A stretch of DNA of 14,605 bases from the NCBI GenBank assembly GCA_964489735.1, contig CAZBAL010000036.1, positions 1 through 14,605 of the forward strand. Reading direction: 5' to 3'. Below are positions 1 to 6,745 of this stretch, piece by piece. Every line of letters starts with the position of its first letter. Position 1 is the stretch's first letter. The translations under genes and the position numbers were made by a program. Below the pieces are notes generated by a model. The model was not told where the DNA came from, did no database searches, and was given only the letters and a program-made list of their open reading frames with translations. The DNA comes from Andreesenia sp964489735 (lineage in GTDB: Bacteria > Bacillota > Clostridia > Tissierellales > Gottschalkiaceae).

Positions 1-44
1 TCATTGTCTTACTCACGACTGAAGTCACGAGTGTGCGACAATAA
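1..44 (-). other. Structured hairpin, possible IS200/IS605-type element end
   Basis: The segment folds into a two-part stem. The outer stem pairs positions 1-8 with 37-44, and the inner stem pairs 11-19 with 24-32 around a 4-base loop at 20-23. Three pairs are not Watson-Crick (2/43, 15/28, 16/27). All three are A-C on the plus strand and therefore G-U on the minus strand, so the structure is stable as a minus-strand RNA or single strand. On the minus strand the core reads CTCGTGAC-TTCA-GTCGTGAG, which resembles, from memory, the subterminal hairpins of IS200/IS605 and TnpB-linked elements. No tnpA or tnpB lies inside the window. The element body may lie left of position 1, or this may be a remnant. 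The assignment is inference; the fold is visible. Confidence 0.4.
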
Positions 45-119
45 ATTAATCAACTGCCACGATATCACCCTTTCTTTACTACATAATATCATAATCTTCA
101 TATAATATAATAATATTTT

Positions 120-172
120 ATGTCTATCTATTTTTATATGAGCTCAGTTATGATATATTTGTAATGTCTATC
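120..172. repeat. Short direct repeat upstream of the acyltransferase
   Basis: The 9-base word ATGTCTATC occurs at 120-128 and again at 164-172, each followed by an A/T-rich run ending in T5. The region 45-195 otherwise shows only AT-rich DNA with no credible ORF and no promoter with a good -35 box. The repeat may be chance in such AT-rich sequence; a regulatory role is only a possibility. Confidence 0.2.
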
Positions 173-195
173 AAATTTTTGAGAGGATGTTAATA

Positions 196-1332
196 TTGCA
201 AAATTCAATAGAACGAGACCAGGAACTTGATTTGCTCAAAGGTTTTTCAATTTTCTGGGTTATTATTATTCATTGTATATACTGGCCTAATATCATAAAG
301 CAAGGCGTAGGTGTATCAATGCTTTTATTTGAGATGCCTCTGATCTTCTTATTGATTGGAGCTACTAATATATATGCCAAAAAAAGAACAATTAGAAATT
401 TCTATTTTAAAAGACTTTATAGAATACTATATCCTTTCTGGCTATATGCACTGGTAGTAATCATTTACACAGCTGTTACAAATAGCTTGTCACATAAAAT
501 TACTTTCAGTTCTTTTATAACGAGCTGGATAAATCCTATGGGAAAATTTTATACTCATGAACGCTTTCTGAACTGGCATCTATGGTTTATAGGAACCTAT
601 ATAATACTGATATTTCTGATGCCTCTACTCATGAAAGCTCACAATATGAAAGTGTCTAAATATTTCATGATACTATTTCCTGCAATACTTCTTATGCTGG
701 ACATGAATATAGTAGAAATCAGTGATAACTATATACGCTCAATCGAATACACTAGATATGTTTTATTCTATGGATTCTGGATAATGGTTGGATTCTATTT
801 TCTTGATTTAAAAAAAGTGAGAAGAGGAGGAGATTTGATTATCCCAATATATACCGCTACTTTGGGTATACTCTTGGGGATATTCTATGTATTTATAAGT
901 GATTTCATTATCGACAAAAGCCTGGATTTTAATATGCAAAATGCAAAATTCCCACCTAGCTTTTTGTTTTTTTGCTACTCACTTATTATAATGTCTGTCT
1001 TATTTGCTTTTTCATCCATAATTGTAAGAGGTATGAAGAAGCTATCTACGATTAAGTTTTTTGACACAATGATAAATGCCTACAACCACAGTGGATTTAC
1101 CATATATCTGTTTCATCCTTTTGTTTTTTTAGTAGTCTATAATATAGTAGATAAATTTTTTAAAGATAACAGCAAGATTGCCAATTTCATATTCTTTGTA
1201 ATCACCACAACTGTTATTTCACCTTTACTGGGATTGTCTATATCTTCTTTAGAAAAAAACATACCTAAAGCAACGAAGAATATTCACTCTCTGTATAAAA
1301 AGTGGGTCTACAGATTGATGATCAAAGACTAA
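196..1332 (+). CDS. Membrane acyltransferase, acyltransferase-3 family
   Basis: This 378-residue protein is an integral membrane acyltransferase of the Acyl_transf_3 type, which moves acyl groups such as acetyl onto sugars of surface or secreted glycans. The N-terminus carries the family hallmark: RDQELDLLKG followed by the first membrane helix ending in WVIIIH (conserved His about residue 26). A second typical segment, NWHLWF, lies near residues 126-131. About ten hydrophobic helices span the chain, and the length is typical of the family. The start is taken as TTG at 196, because GAGAGG at 181-186 sits 9 bases before it. The ATG at 187 directly abuts that site and has none of its own. The acceptor substrate cannot be told from sequence. 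No partner gene is adjacent on this strand except the DUF4870 gene 154 bases downstream, so it may be monocistronic. Confidence 0.85.
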   Translation: MQNSIERDQELDLLKGFSIFWVIIIHCIYWPNIIKQGVGVSMLLFEMPLIFLLIGATNIYAKKRTIRNFYFKRLYRILYPFWLYALVVIIYTAVTNSLSHKITFSSFITSWINPMGKFYTHERFLNWHLWFIGTYIILIFLMPLLMKAHNMKVSKYFMILFPAILLMLDMNIVEISDNYIRSIEYTRYVLFYGFWIMVGFYFLDLKKVRRGGDLIIPIYTATLGILLGIFYVFISDFIIDKSLDFNMQNAKFPPSFLFFCYSLIIMSVLFAFSSIIVRGMKKLSTIKFFDTMINAYNHSGFTIYLFHPFVFLVVYNIVDKFFKDNSKIANFIFFVITTTVISPLLGLSISSLEKNIPKATKNIHSLYKKWVYRLMIKD

Positions 1333-1366
1333 TGGCTGAGATTGCTAGTTAATGATTAAAGGTTAA

Positions 1367-1407
1367 TTATTGTTCATCGAATATAAATATTTCTTATTAT
1401 TCATCGA
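1367..1407. repeat. Imperfect direct repeat upstream of the DUF4870 gene
   Basis: TTATTGTTCATCGA (1367-1380) and TTATTATTCATCGA (1394-1407) match at 13 of 14 bases with a 27-base offset, close to an integral number of helical turns. They lie about 80-120 bases before the start of the DUF4870 gene. A tandem operator for a dimeric regulator is possible but not shown. The rest of the 1333-1486 gap is AT-rich, with only poor promoter matches. Confidence 0.3.
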
Positions 1408-1486
1408 TTCAATGGGTATATAAATAATAGTTATATATGAGTATACATACTTATATAATATTATTAAATATACTGAGGTGAATAAA

Positions 1487-1849
1487 ATGGGAGAGAATAA
1501 TAATCCAACACCAATGAACTCTTCTTCGGTAAGCTCTGAAGATAGGACTTTGGCTATGATATTATATTTATTATCTTTATTTAGTTCTTTTATAGGTCCT
1601 CTAGTAATATGGCTGCTAAAAAAAGATGAATCAGAGTTTATCGATTATCACGGAAAGGAATGTTTGAATCTCAGTATAACTATAGTGATTTTAGGTATAG
1701 TATCTGCGTTTCTTACTATTATCCTTATAGGACTTATAACTGGAGCTATCGTTGGTGTTTACGCATTTGTTATAACAATAATAGCTGCTATAAAAGCTTA
1801 TAACGGTGAGTACTACAGAATTCCATATATATTTAGATTTATAAAGTAG
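1487..1849 (+). CDS. DUF4870 family small membrane protein
   Basis: This 120-residue protein matches the DUF4870 (TIC20-like fold) family. It has a polar Asn/Ser/Pro-rich N-terminus (residues 1-20), then a helix at about 24-44, the motif IDYHGKECLN at 52-61, and two further helices at about 61-85 and 88-104. The Hx(K)xxLN sequence between helices 1 and 2 is the conserved part of the family. Its biochemical role is unknown; it sits in the cytoplasmic membrane. The ATG at 1487 is chosen over the in-frame GTG at 1478 because TGAGGTG at 1474-1480 is the ribosome binding site, with a 6-base spacer, and the GTG lies inside it. A strong terminator follows 17 bases after the stop, so the gene probably ends its transcript there. 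Confidence 0.8.
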   Translation: MGENNNPTPMNSSSVSSEDRTLAMILYLLSLFSSFIGPLVIWLLKKDESEFIDYHGKECLNLSITIVILGIVSAFLTIILIGLITGAIVGVYAFVITIIAAIKAYNGEYYRIPYIFRFIK

Positions 1850-1865
1850 TATATGCAATTAAATT

Positions 1866-1913
1866 AAAAAACGTTACTGTTTTTCTGAATTTCAGAGTGC
1901 AGTAACGTTTTTT
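1866..1913. terminator. Bidirectional rho-independent terminator
   Basis: A 14-bp perfect inverted repeat (1866-1879 with 1900-1913, core CGTTACTG/CAGTAACG) carries A6 on one side and T6 on the other, so it can terminate both strands. It lies between the convergent DUF4870 gene and the MacB-type permease gene. The 20-base loop itself contains a second small inverted repeat, CTGAATTTCAG, at 1885-1895. Confidence 0.9.
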
Positions 1914-1946
1914 GTTCTATTGTTTTCAATACTAAATCCATTAATA

Positions 1947-3161
1947 CTACTGATATATGGCTTTTATAGGATCCAGTTTGGCTGCTTTGTAAGCAGGTAT
2001 TACACCAAATATAATACCTGTGAGAACTGATATTGAGGAAGCCAGTATAAAGTTTCCTGAAGTCATAACCGGCTTGAAAGGTAATATTAGTCCTAGCAGC
2101 AATGAACCAACATAACCTATGAATATACCTATAAGTCCTCCAGCTCCAGTAATAAATATTGCTTCCACCAGAAATTGCATCAATATGCTCTGAGGCTTTG
2201 CACCTATTGCCCTCCTAATACCAATTTCTCGCCTTCTTTCAGTAATTGAAACGTACATTATGTTCATAACTCCTATACCACCAACTAATAAGGATATACC
2301 TGTCACTAACGCTACAAAAGTCGTTATATATCCGAATACTCCCCTTATAGCTTCTATCTGTTCTTGATCACTGGAAGTGACGTACTGACCGGTTATATCT
2401 GGATTCAGTTCTTTAAGCTTGCTCTTTACTGACTCAGAGACTTTTTTAGCATCAGCATCATTAGTCAATGTTATACTCAAGTTATTGATACCATCATCTT
2501 CTTCTTTTTTATTCAATTCTTCATAAGTTTTTTTCGGAAACAAGCTAGCACCCATATCCATACTAAAATTCAGATTGAATCCTTCCATATCTACTGCTTT
2601 TCTTACACCTACAACTTCATACATCGATCCACCCATACTGATTGCCTTTCCAATTGCGTCTTCAGGTTTTCCAAAAATAGTCTTTGCAGCATCTTCTCCG
2701 AGTATCACTATATTCTTTGATGATTCAATTTCACTCTTGCTGAAATTTCTTCCTGCTACAATTGGATAGTTTGTTCCCGCTTTATACTCCATTAACTGAG
2801 AACCGTAGGACTTGTCAAAAAAACTTATTGTTTTAAAGTCCATAGCAAACATATTGCTCTGCTTGTTCTTTTCAACACTCTTGACTCCTTCGATCCTCTG
2901 AATTTCCTTTATGTCGCTCTCCTTAAAGGCTTTCACATTTACCATGTCACCACTGAATCCTTGATTGTAACTTACAGTTACTGTATTCAGTGTCGGTGAG
3001 TCCATAGACTTAACAGCCTGTTCAGAAAGCCCATTACCTACTGCTAATATAGTTGATACAGAGGATACTCCGATTATTATACCTATCATAGTAAGAAAAA
3101 TTCTAAGCTTATATGCTCTTATACTATACCAGGCTGTCATTATCAGATTCGACGTATTCAT
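1947..3161 (-). CDS. MacB/FtsX-type ABC transporter permease
   Basis: This 404-residue protein is the membrane subunit of a MacB-like (YknZ-type) ABC transporter. One transmembrane helix at about 20-42 is followed by a large extracytoplasmic MacB periplasmic-core-like domain (about 43-260). Three C-terminal helices form the FtsX domain (about 277-300, 327-363 and 370-390). The coupling segment ERRREIGIRRAIGA at about 308-321 and the C-terminal PAYKAAKLDPIKAI are typical of the family. Such permeases do not form a classical channel; they transmit ATP hydrolysis to the extracellular domain (mechanotransmission) and take part in peptide export or in resistance to peptides. The ATG at 3159-3161 overlaps the upstream ATPase stop by one base (TAATG), with GAGGAGGGG just upstream, so translation is probably coupled. 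The substrate is unknown. Confidence 0.93.
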   Translation of the reverse strand: MNTSNLIMTAWYSIRAYKLRIFLTMIGIIIGVSSVSTILAVGNGLSEQAVKSMDSPTLNTVTVSYNQGFSGDMVNVKAFKESDIKEIQRIEGVKSVEKNKQSNMFAMDFKTISFFDKSYGSQLMEYKAGTNYPIVAGRNFSKSEIESSKNIVILGEDAAKTIFGKPEDAIGKAISMGGSMYEVVGVRKAVDMEGFNLNFSMDMGASLFPKKTYEELNKKEEDDGINNLSITLTNDADAKKVSESVKSKLKELNPDITGQYVTSSDQEQIEAIRGVFGYITTFVALVTGISLLVGGIGVMNIMYVSITERRREIGIRRAIGAKPQSILMQFLVEAIFITGAGGLIGIFIGYVGSLLLGLILPFKPVMTSGNFILASSISVLTGIIFGVIPAYKAAKLDPIKAIYQ

Positions 3162-3847
3162 TATATCCCCTCCTCTGTGAACTCTCCATCAGCAAGGAAT
3201 ATATCTCTGCTCGTATACTTTTTCAAATCTGCATCATGGGTTACCATAGCAATAGTTTTTCCTTCATCATTTAGTTTGCACAGTAATTCCATTATTTCCC
3301 TTCCAGTATTTGAGTCCAGTGCTCCTGTCGGTTCGTCGGCAAGTATAAGAGGTGCATCCACAACTAGAGCTCTTGCTATAGCTATTCTCTGCTGCTGACC
3401 ACCTGACAGTTCATAGGGCATATTATGAATCTTATCATACAGACCTACTTCATTTAGTCTCGCTTCTACTCTCTCTTTTCTCTCGGCTTTAGAAACAGTC
3501 TCACCATAGAGAAGAGGTAATTCTATATTTTTATATATATCTAGAGAAGGTATTAAATGAAACTGCTGAAAGATAAATCCTATATTGTTATTTCTAAAAA
3601 GCGACTTCTTATTTTCATGAAATTCTGTTATATTTTCACCATTGAATATATATTCACCTGATTCAAAAACGTCTAATAATCCGATTATATTAAGCAGGGT
3701 GGTCTTTCCACTACCTGACTTACCCATTATAGATAGAAATTCACCCTTTTTAATGTCCAGGTTCAGATTTTTCAGTACTGGAAGTATGCCAGCTCCTGTT
3801 ACATAGCTTTTTTCCAAATTTTTAAGTTCTATAAGAGGACTACTCAA
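3161..3847 (-). CDS. ABC transporter ATP-binding protein, LolD/MacB/YknY type
   Basis: This 228-residue ATPase subunit is complete. It shows Walker A GKSGSGKTT (residues 42-50), the Q-loop FIFQQFH (91-97), the signature LSGGQ (147-151) followed by QQRIAIARA, Walker B LILADE (167-172), and the H-loop His at about 204. The length and FIFQQF/ADEPTGALD motifs fit the LolD/MacB/YknY subfamily. The protein would be a cytoplasmic dimer docking on the FtsX-type permease encoded immediately downstream. The start is TTG at 3847: AAGGGG lies 6 bases upstream and no ATG is available before the conserved N-terminus. The start lies within the end of the membrane fusion protein gene (8-base overlap), so the three transporter genes form one translationally coupled unit. 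Confidence 0.95.
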   Translation of the reverse strand: MSSPLIELKNLEKSYVTGAGILPVLKNLNLDIKKGEFLSIMGKSGSGKTTLLNIIGLLDVFESGEYIFNGENITEFHENKKSLFRNNNIGFIFQQFHLIPSLDIYKNIELPLLYGETVSKAERKERVEARLNEVGLYDKIHNMPYELSGGQQQRIAIARALVVDAPLILADEPTGALDSNTGREIMELLCKLNDEGKTIAMVTHDADLKKYTSRDIFLADGEFTEEGI

Positions 3848-5003
3848 CTTTATCCCCTTCTTTCATATTCTCATTTGGTTTAGAAACTATCTCTTCCCTC
3901 TCTTTTAATCCACTTTTAAGTATTGTCTCTTCTTTACCTTCTCTTCTTACATAAACTTTTCTTTTACTAAGTATATTTCCTTCACCAATTACAAAAACAT
4001 ACCTATCATCTTTTTCTTTTATCAGAGCCGTTGTCGGTATCTTCAGCTCATATTCTCCTACAAGTACTTTTGTCTGAATATGAAAACCTTCTTTCAAACT
4101 ATCATCTTTCTCAGTTAAAGATACTATAACTTTATACTCAGATGAACTTGTTCCTGAAGCGGCTGCTTGAACACCCTGCATGCCTTGGACAGCAGTCTGC
4201 TGAGATGACTGTACTTCTGCAGATGTTGGTGTATCAGATATTTTTTCTATCTTTGATTTTATTTTTTTATCTGTAGCTACAATGAGTGACTCACCTTCTA
4301 GTCCAGTAGTAATCTTATTCAGATCTTTTTCCTTAACAGTTCCTTCAACTAGATAGTTCGAACTTCTCACTGTTATTCTTGTCTCTTTAGAGCCATCCAT
4401 CCCTGTAACAGTTTCAACGTTTGCCACTCCTGAGACATCTGAAAACTCTGTCTTATACTGTTTAGCTCTTAAGTTTTCAATCTGTCTTTGATGCTTTGCA
4501 ATCTGATCATCATAATCCATAGATGGAGGATCCATTTCTGTCGACGGCAATTGTGAATAGTCAACAGTCTCTCCCATCTTCTTTGCTTGTGAAATCATGC
4601 TGTTTCTCGACTGAATCTTTTGGTTCTGCGCTTTTTTTCTTTGATTATAGTCATTGTTTTTTCCTTTTTTAAGAGTTTCTATATCATAGCCAAGCTCTGT
4701 TATCTGATTCGTTGCCTCTTCATTCCTGTAGGTTATTATCGCCTGACCTGCTGTTACAGCTGACCCATTGGTCACTCCTATAGAATCTATTACTCCTTTT
4801 GACTGATTCGTTTCAAAAACTCTTGTCACATCCGGCTTGTAAACCCCATTTATGAATACATGCTCTTTCGATGGCACCTCATACCTTTCCACTTTCAAAT
4901 TTTTTGATCCACTGTTAGTAGCAAAGTATGCGTATGCCACTACACCGACAATCATTAAAACAACAGCAGCAATGATTATCTTCAATATTTTTTTATCTTT
5001 CAT
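3840..5003 (-). CDS. Membrane fusion protein (HlyD/YknX-like) of an ABC exporter
   Basis: This 387-residue adaptor has a short cytoplasmic N-terminus and one membrane anchor at about residues 7-27, with the rest outside the cell. The order fits a membrane fusion protein: first half of a lipoyl-like domain (about 63-92, with GVIDSIGVTNGSAVTAGQ), two coiled-coil-prone arms (about 96-145 and 163-184) joined by a proline-rich turn (PSTEMDPPS), then the second lipoyl half and beta-barrel segments. A Gln/Ala/Ser-rich insertion (about 263-289) interrupts the C-terminal part. It is followed in one coupled unit by the ATPase and permease, as in the Bacillus YknXYZ arrangement, and should link the permease to the cell surface. 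ATG at 5001-5003 is preceded by a strong AGGAGGTG. The ligand cannot be predicted. Confidence 0.88.
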   Translation of the reverse strand: MKDKKILKIIIAAVVLMIVGVVAYAYFATNSGSKNLKVERYEVPSKEHVFINGVYKPDVTRVFETNQSKGVIDSIGVTNGSAVTAGQAIITYRNEEATNQITELGYDIETLKKGKNNDYNQRKKAQNQKIQSRNSMISQAKKMGETVDYSQLPSTEMDPPSMDYDDQIAKHQRQIENLRAKQYKTEFSDVSGVANVETVTGMDGSKETRITVRSSNYLVEGTVKEKDLNKITTGLEGESLIVATDKKIKSKIEKISDTPTSAEVQSSQQTAVQGMQGVQAAASGTSSSEYKVIVSLTEKDDSLKEGFHIQTKVLVGEYELKIPTTALIKEKDDRYVFVIGEGNILSKRKVYVRREGKEETILKSGLKEREEIVSKPNENMKEGDKVE

Positions 5004-5102
5004 TCTACACCTCCTGTATATTTTTCTTCATATTTTTTTATTTAGAATATTGCTATATAAAGTGCTTTTATATCAGTCTCTGGATTATATTGCTTAGAAT
5101 TT

Positions 5103-5621
5103 CTACATCAGTGCCATTATCGCATAGAGTAAAGTATTTTCTTTAACTTTGACCTTTTTATTTTCATCATATCCAAAAATCAGAATACAAGCGGTAACAA
5201 CAAAGATTGCATTTACAGCGCTCATCATAATGCTTACAACTAAGCCCGGATTGTTACCGAATACATCGTAACTTATCATACCTGTCATCAGCAGTCCTAA
5301 ATATTTAAAACTCATTATGGTAAAGTGATTATTTTTGAATTTACTGAGAGTCTCTTCATCATCAGCATTTATTTTTCTATAGAATGATCTACATATAAAG
5401 TATGCTGCTATTACGGACACTGCTGTTATGGCTAAAGATGCAGCCAAGGTTAAAATAGCATTCATATCAACCCTGAGTAATTGTATTCCACTTATGCTGT
5501 TAAACATATCTTGAGCCTCAAATACTCTGGGAGCCTTCAGAGTTACATATGTATCGAATCCAACTTTTATTGCTGCTATTATCGAAAATATATACGGTGA
5601 GTATTTTGGAATCCTTCGCAT
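5103..5621 (-). CDS. Small four-helix membrane protein, unknown function
   Basis: I do not recognise a family for this 172-residue protein. It shows about four membrane helices (around residues 10-26, 52-76, 102-116 and 124-148, counted from the chosen start). A charged cytoplasmic-type stretch (RKINADDEETLSKFKNNH) follows the second helix, and a lysine-rich stretch (DENKKVKVKEN) precedes the C-terminus. It lies 99 bases upstream of the transporter genes on the same strand, with no terminator between. This is the position held by yknW before yknXYZ in Bacillus, but no sequence relation is claimed. ATG at 5621 is preferred to GTG at 5630, because GAGGTGG at 5627-5633 is the ribosome binding site and would contain the GTG. 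An extended -10 promoter lies about 45 bases upstream. Confidence 0.65.
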   Translation of the reverse strand: MRRIPKYSPYIFSIIAAIKVGFDTYVTLKAPRVFEAQDMFNSISGIQLLRVDMNAILTLAASLAITAVSVIAAYFICRSFYRKINADDEETLSKFKNNHFTIMSFKYLGLLMTGMISYDVFGNNPGLVVSIMMSAVNAIFVVTACILIFGYDENKKVKVKENTLLYAIMALM

Positions 5622-5665
5622 ATAATCCACCTCACTTAAATAGTATTCCCCTGTGAATTATCAAA

Positions 5666-5674
5666 ATTATAACA
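5666..5674 (-). promoter_or_regulatory. Extended -10 promoter for the small membrane protein gene
   Basis: On the minus strand this reads TGTTATAAT, a perfect -10 box with the upstream TG of an extended -10 element. The -35 region at the usual distance is a poor match. It lies about 45 bases before the ATG at 5621 and just after the terminator of the upstream unit, so it probably starts the transporter transcript. Confidence 0.45.
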
Positions 5675-5726
5675 TAAACTTATTAATATTCTATAAAGTA
5701 ATTCTTAAATTCCCCCATAAATTTAC

Positions 5727-5754
5727 AAAAAAAAGGACAGATATTTTCTGTCCT
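5727..5754 (-). terminator. Rho-independent terminator of the fabZ-to-deacetylase unit
   Basis: On the minus strand an 8-bp stem (AGGACAGA/TCTGTCCT, loop of 5) is followed by a run of about eight T. The first stem bases are shared with the TAG stop codon of the polysaccharide deacetylase gene, so the terminator begins inside the stop codon. Confidence 0.88.
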
Positions 5755-6667
5755 AATCAAGTGCTATTCCTATTTGCTGTTGCAGTAAACTCAGTCTCTC
5801 ATCTTGATTCTCTACCTCTTCGAAAGGCAAAGTCTCATCTAACCCCTTATGTCTAAGTATTTCTTTTACGAAGCTTTTCGGATCCTGAGTTGAGTTTATT
5901 CTCTTTAGATTCGTTCTCTCAGTACTTAAGTCTGAGATTCCAGTTTCTGTTCCAATAGTAAACTCATATCCCAGCTTTGTATATACATCATCTGTGAAGT
6001 TACTTCTAGAGCCAAATGGATACGTGAATATCTTTGATTTATGCCCTAGATTCTTATAAATATCTTTCTGCATCTTATAGTCATCATCTAGAATCCTCTG
6101 TTTTGTCTTACTGCTCTTCTCCCAGTAAAGACCTAATACACCATTTGACGTATTTTTTCTATTTCCGACAATATGAAGGTTGTACGAGTGTGATTCTATA
6201 TTTATCAGTCCACTTGCTTCCATCTCTTTTGCATGTTCCCAGTCAAAATGCTTTATTATAGGACTGTTTCCTATAACCTGTGCATCTTTTCCTACAGACC
6301 ATCCTATTATAGCAAAGTTAGCTTTCATATTAAGCTTCTTGAGAATCGGATAACCTATAGAGTAATTGCTGTAATAACCATCATCAAAAGTCAGTATTAC
6401 CGGCTTCTCAGGAAGTTCCTTTACACCATTTTTGTACTCCAAATAGTCATATAAAGAGATTGCTTCATAGCCTAATGCCTTAAGATAAAGCAAACCTTCT
6501 TTAAAATCTTTTGTATCCAAGACCAGTATATTGTTTCCTTCATAGTTGTCTCTTATATCATGGTATGCTAATATCGGAATCTTATCGACTTTATCAGCCA
6601 TAGTATCTTTGGAGACTCCAAAAAGTGAAATCATCAATAAAGATAATATTATCGTCAGTTTTTTCAA
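5753..6667 (-). CDS. Secreted polysaccharide deacetylase (NodB-homology, IcaB/PgaB-like)
   Basis: This 304-residue protein is a carbohydrate esterase family 4 deacetylase, which removes N-acetyl groups from amino-sugar polymers outside the cell. A signal peptide or membrane anchor occupies about residues 1-24. PILAYHDI (31-38) and the metal site follow: TFDDG (93-97, with the catalytic Asp and metal-binding Asp) and SHSYNLH (His 160 and His 165). YPFGS (216-220) is the third motif. The SHSYNLH form resembles poly-N-acetylglucosamine deacetylases of the IcaB/PgaB type more than peptidoglycan deacetylases such as PgdA. The true substrate is not known. The start is TTG at 6667, with AGAGGTG 5 bases upstream; this keeps the MKK signal peptide intact. 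It is last in the unit with phosphoglucomutase, and a terminator overlaps its stop. Confidence 0.88.
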   Translation of the reverse strand: MKKLTIILSLLMISLFGVSKDTMADKVDKIPILAYHDIRDNYEGNNILVLDTKDFKEGLLYLKALGYEAISLYDYLEYKNGVKELPEKPVILTFDDGYYSNYSIGYPILKKLNMKANFAIIGWSVGKDAQVIGNSPIIKHFDWEHAKEMEASGLINIESHSYNLHIVGNRKNTSNGVLGLYWEKSSKTKQRILDDDYKMQKDIYKNLGHKSKIFTYPFGSRSNFTDDVYTKLGYEFTIGTETGISDLSTERTNLKRINSTQDPKSFVKEILRHKGLDETLPFEEVENQDERLSLLQQQIGIALD

Positions 6668-6745
6668 ATTAACACCTCTTATCTTCTCTCATATAGTTTT
6701 AGATTTAATATCATAATTAGTATCGATTCCAGGTCATATCTTTTT

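Noticed and set aside
1333..1486. CRISPR-like repeat
   Set aside because: Only two imperfect copies with a 13-base spacer occur; no array and no cas genes.
5653..5856. Plus-strand ORF of 67 codons across the terminator and the end of the deacetylase gene
   Set aside because: It runs through a terminator and the reverse of a confident gene, with no ribosome binding site or recognisable product.
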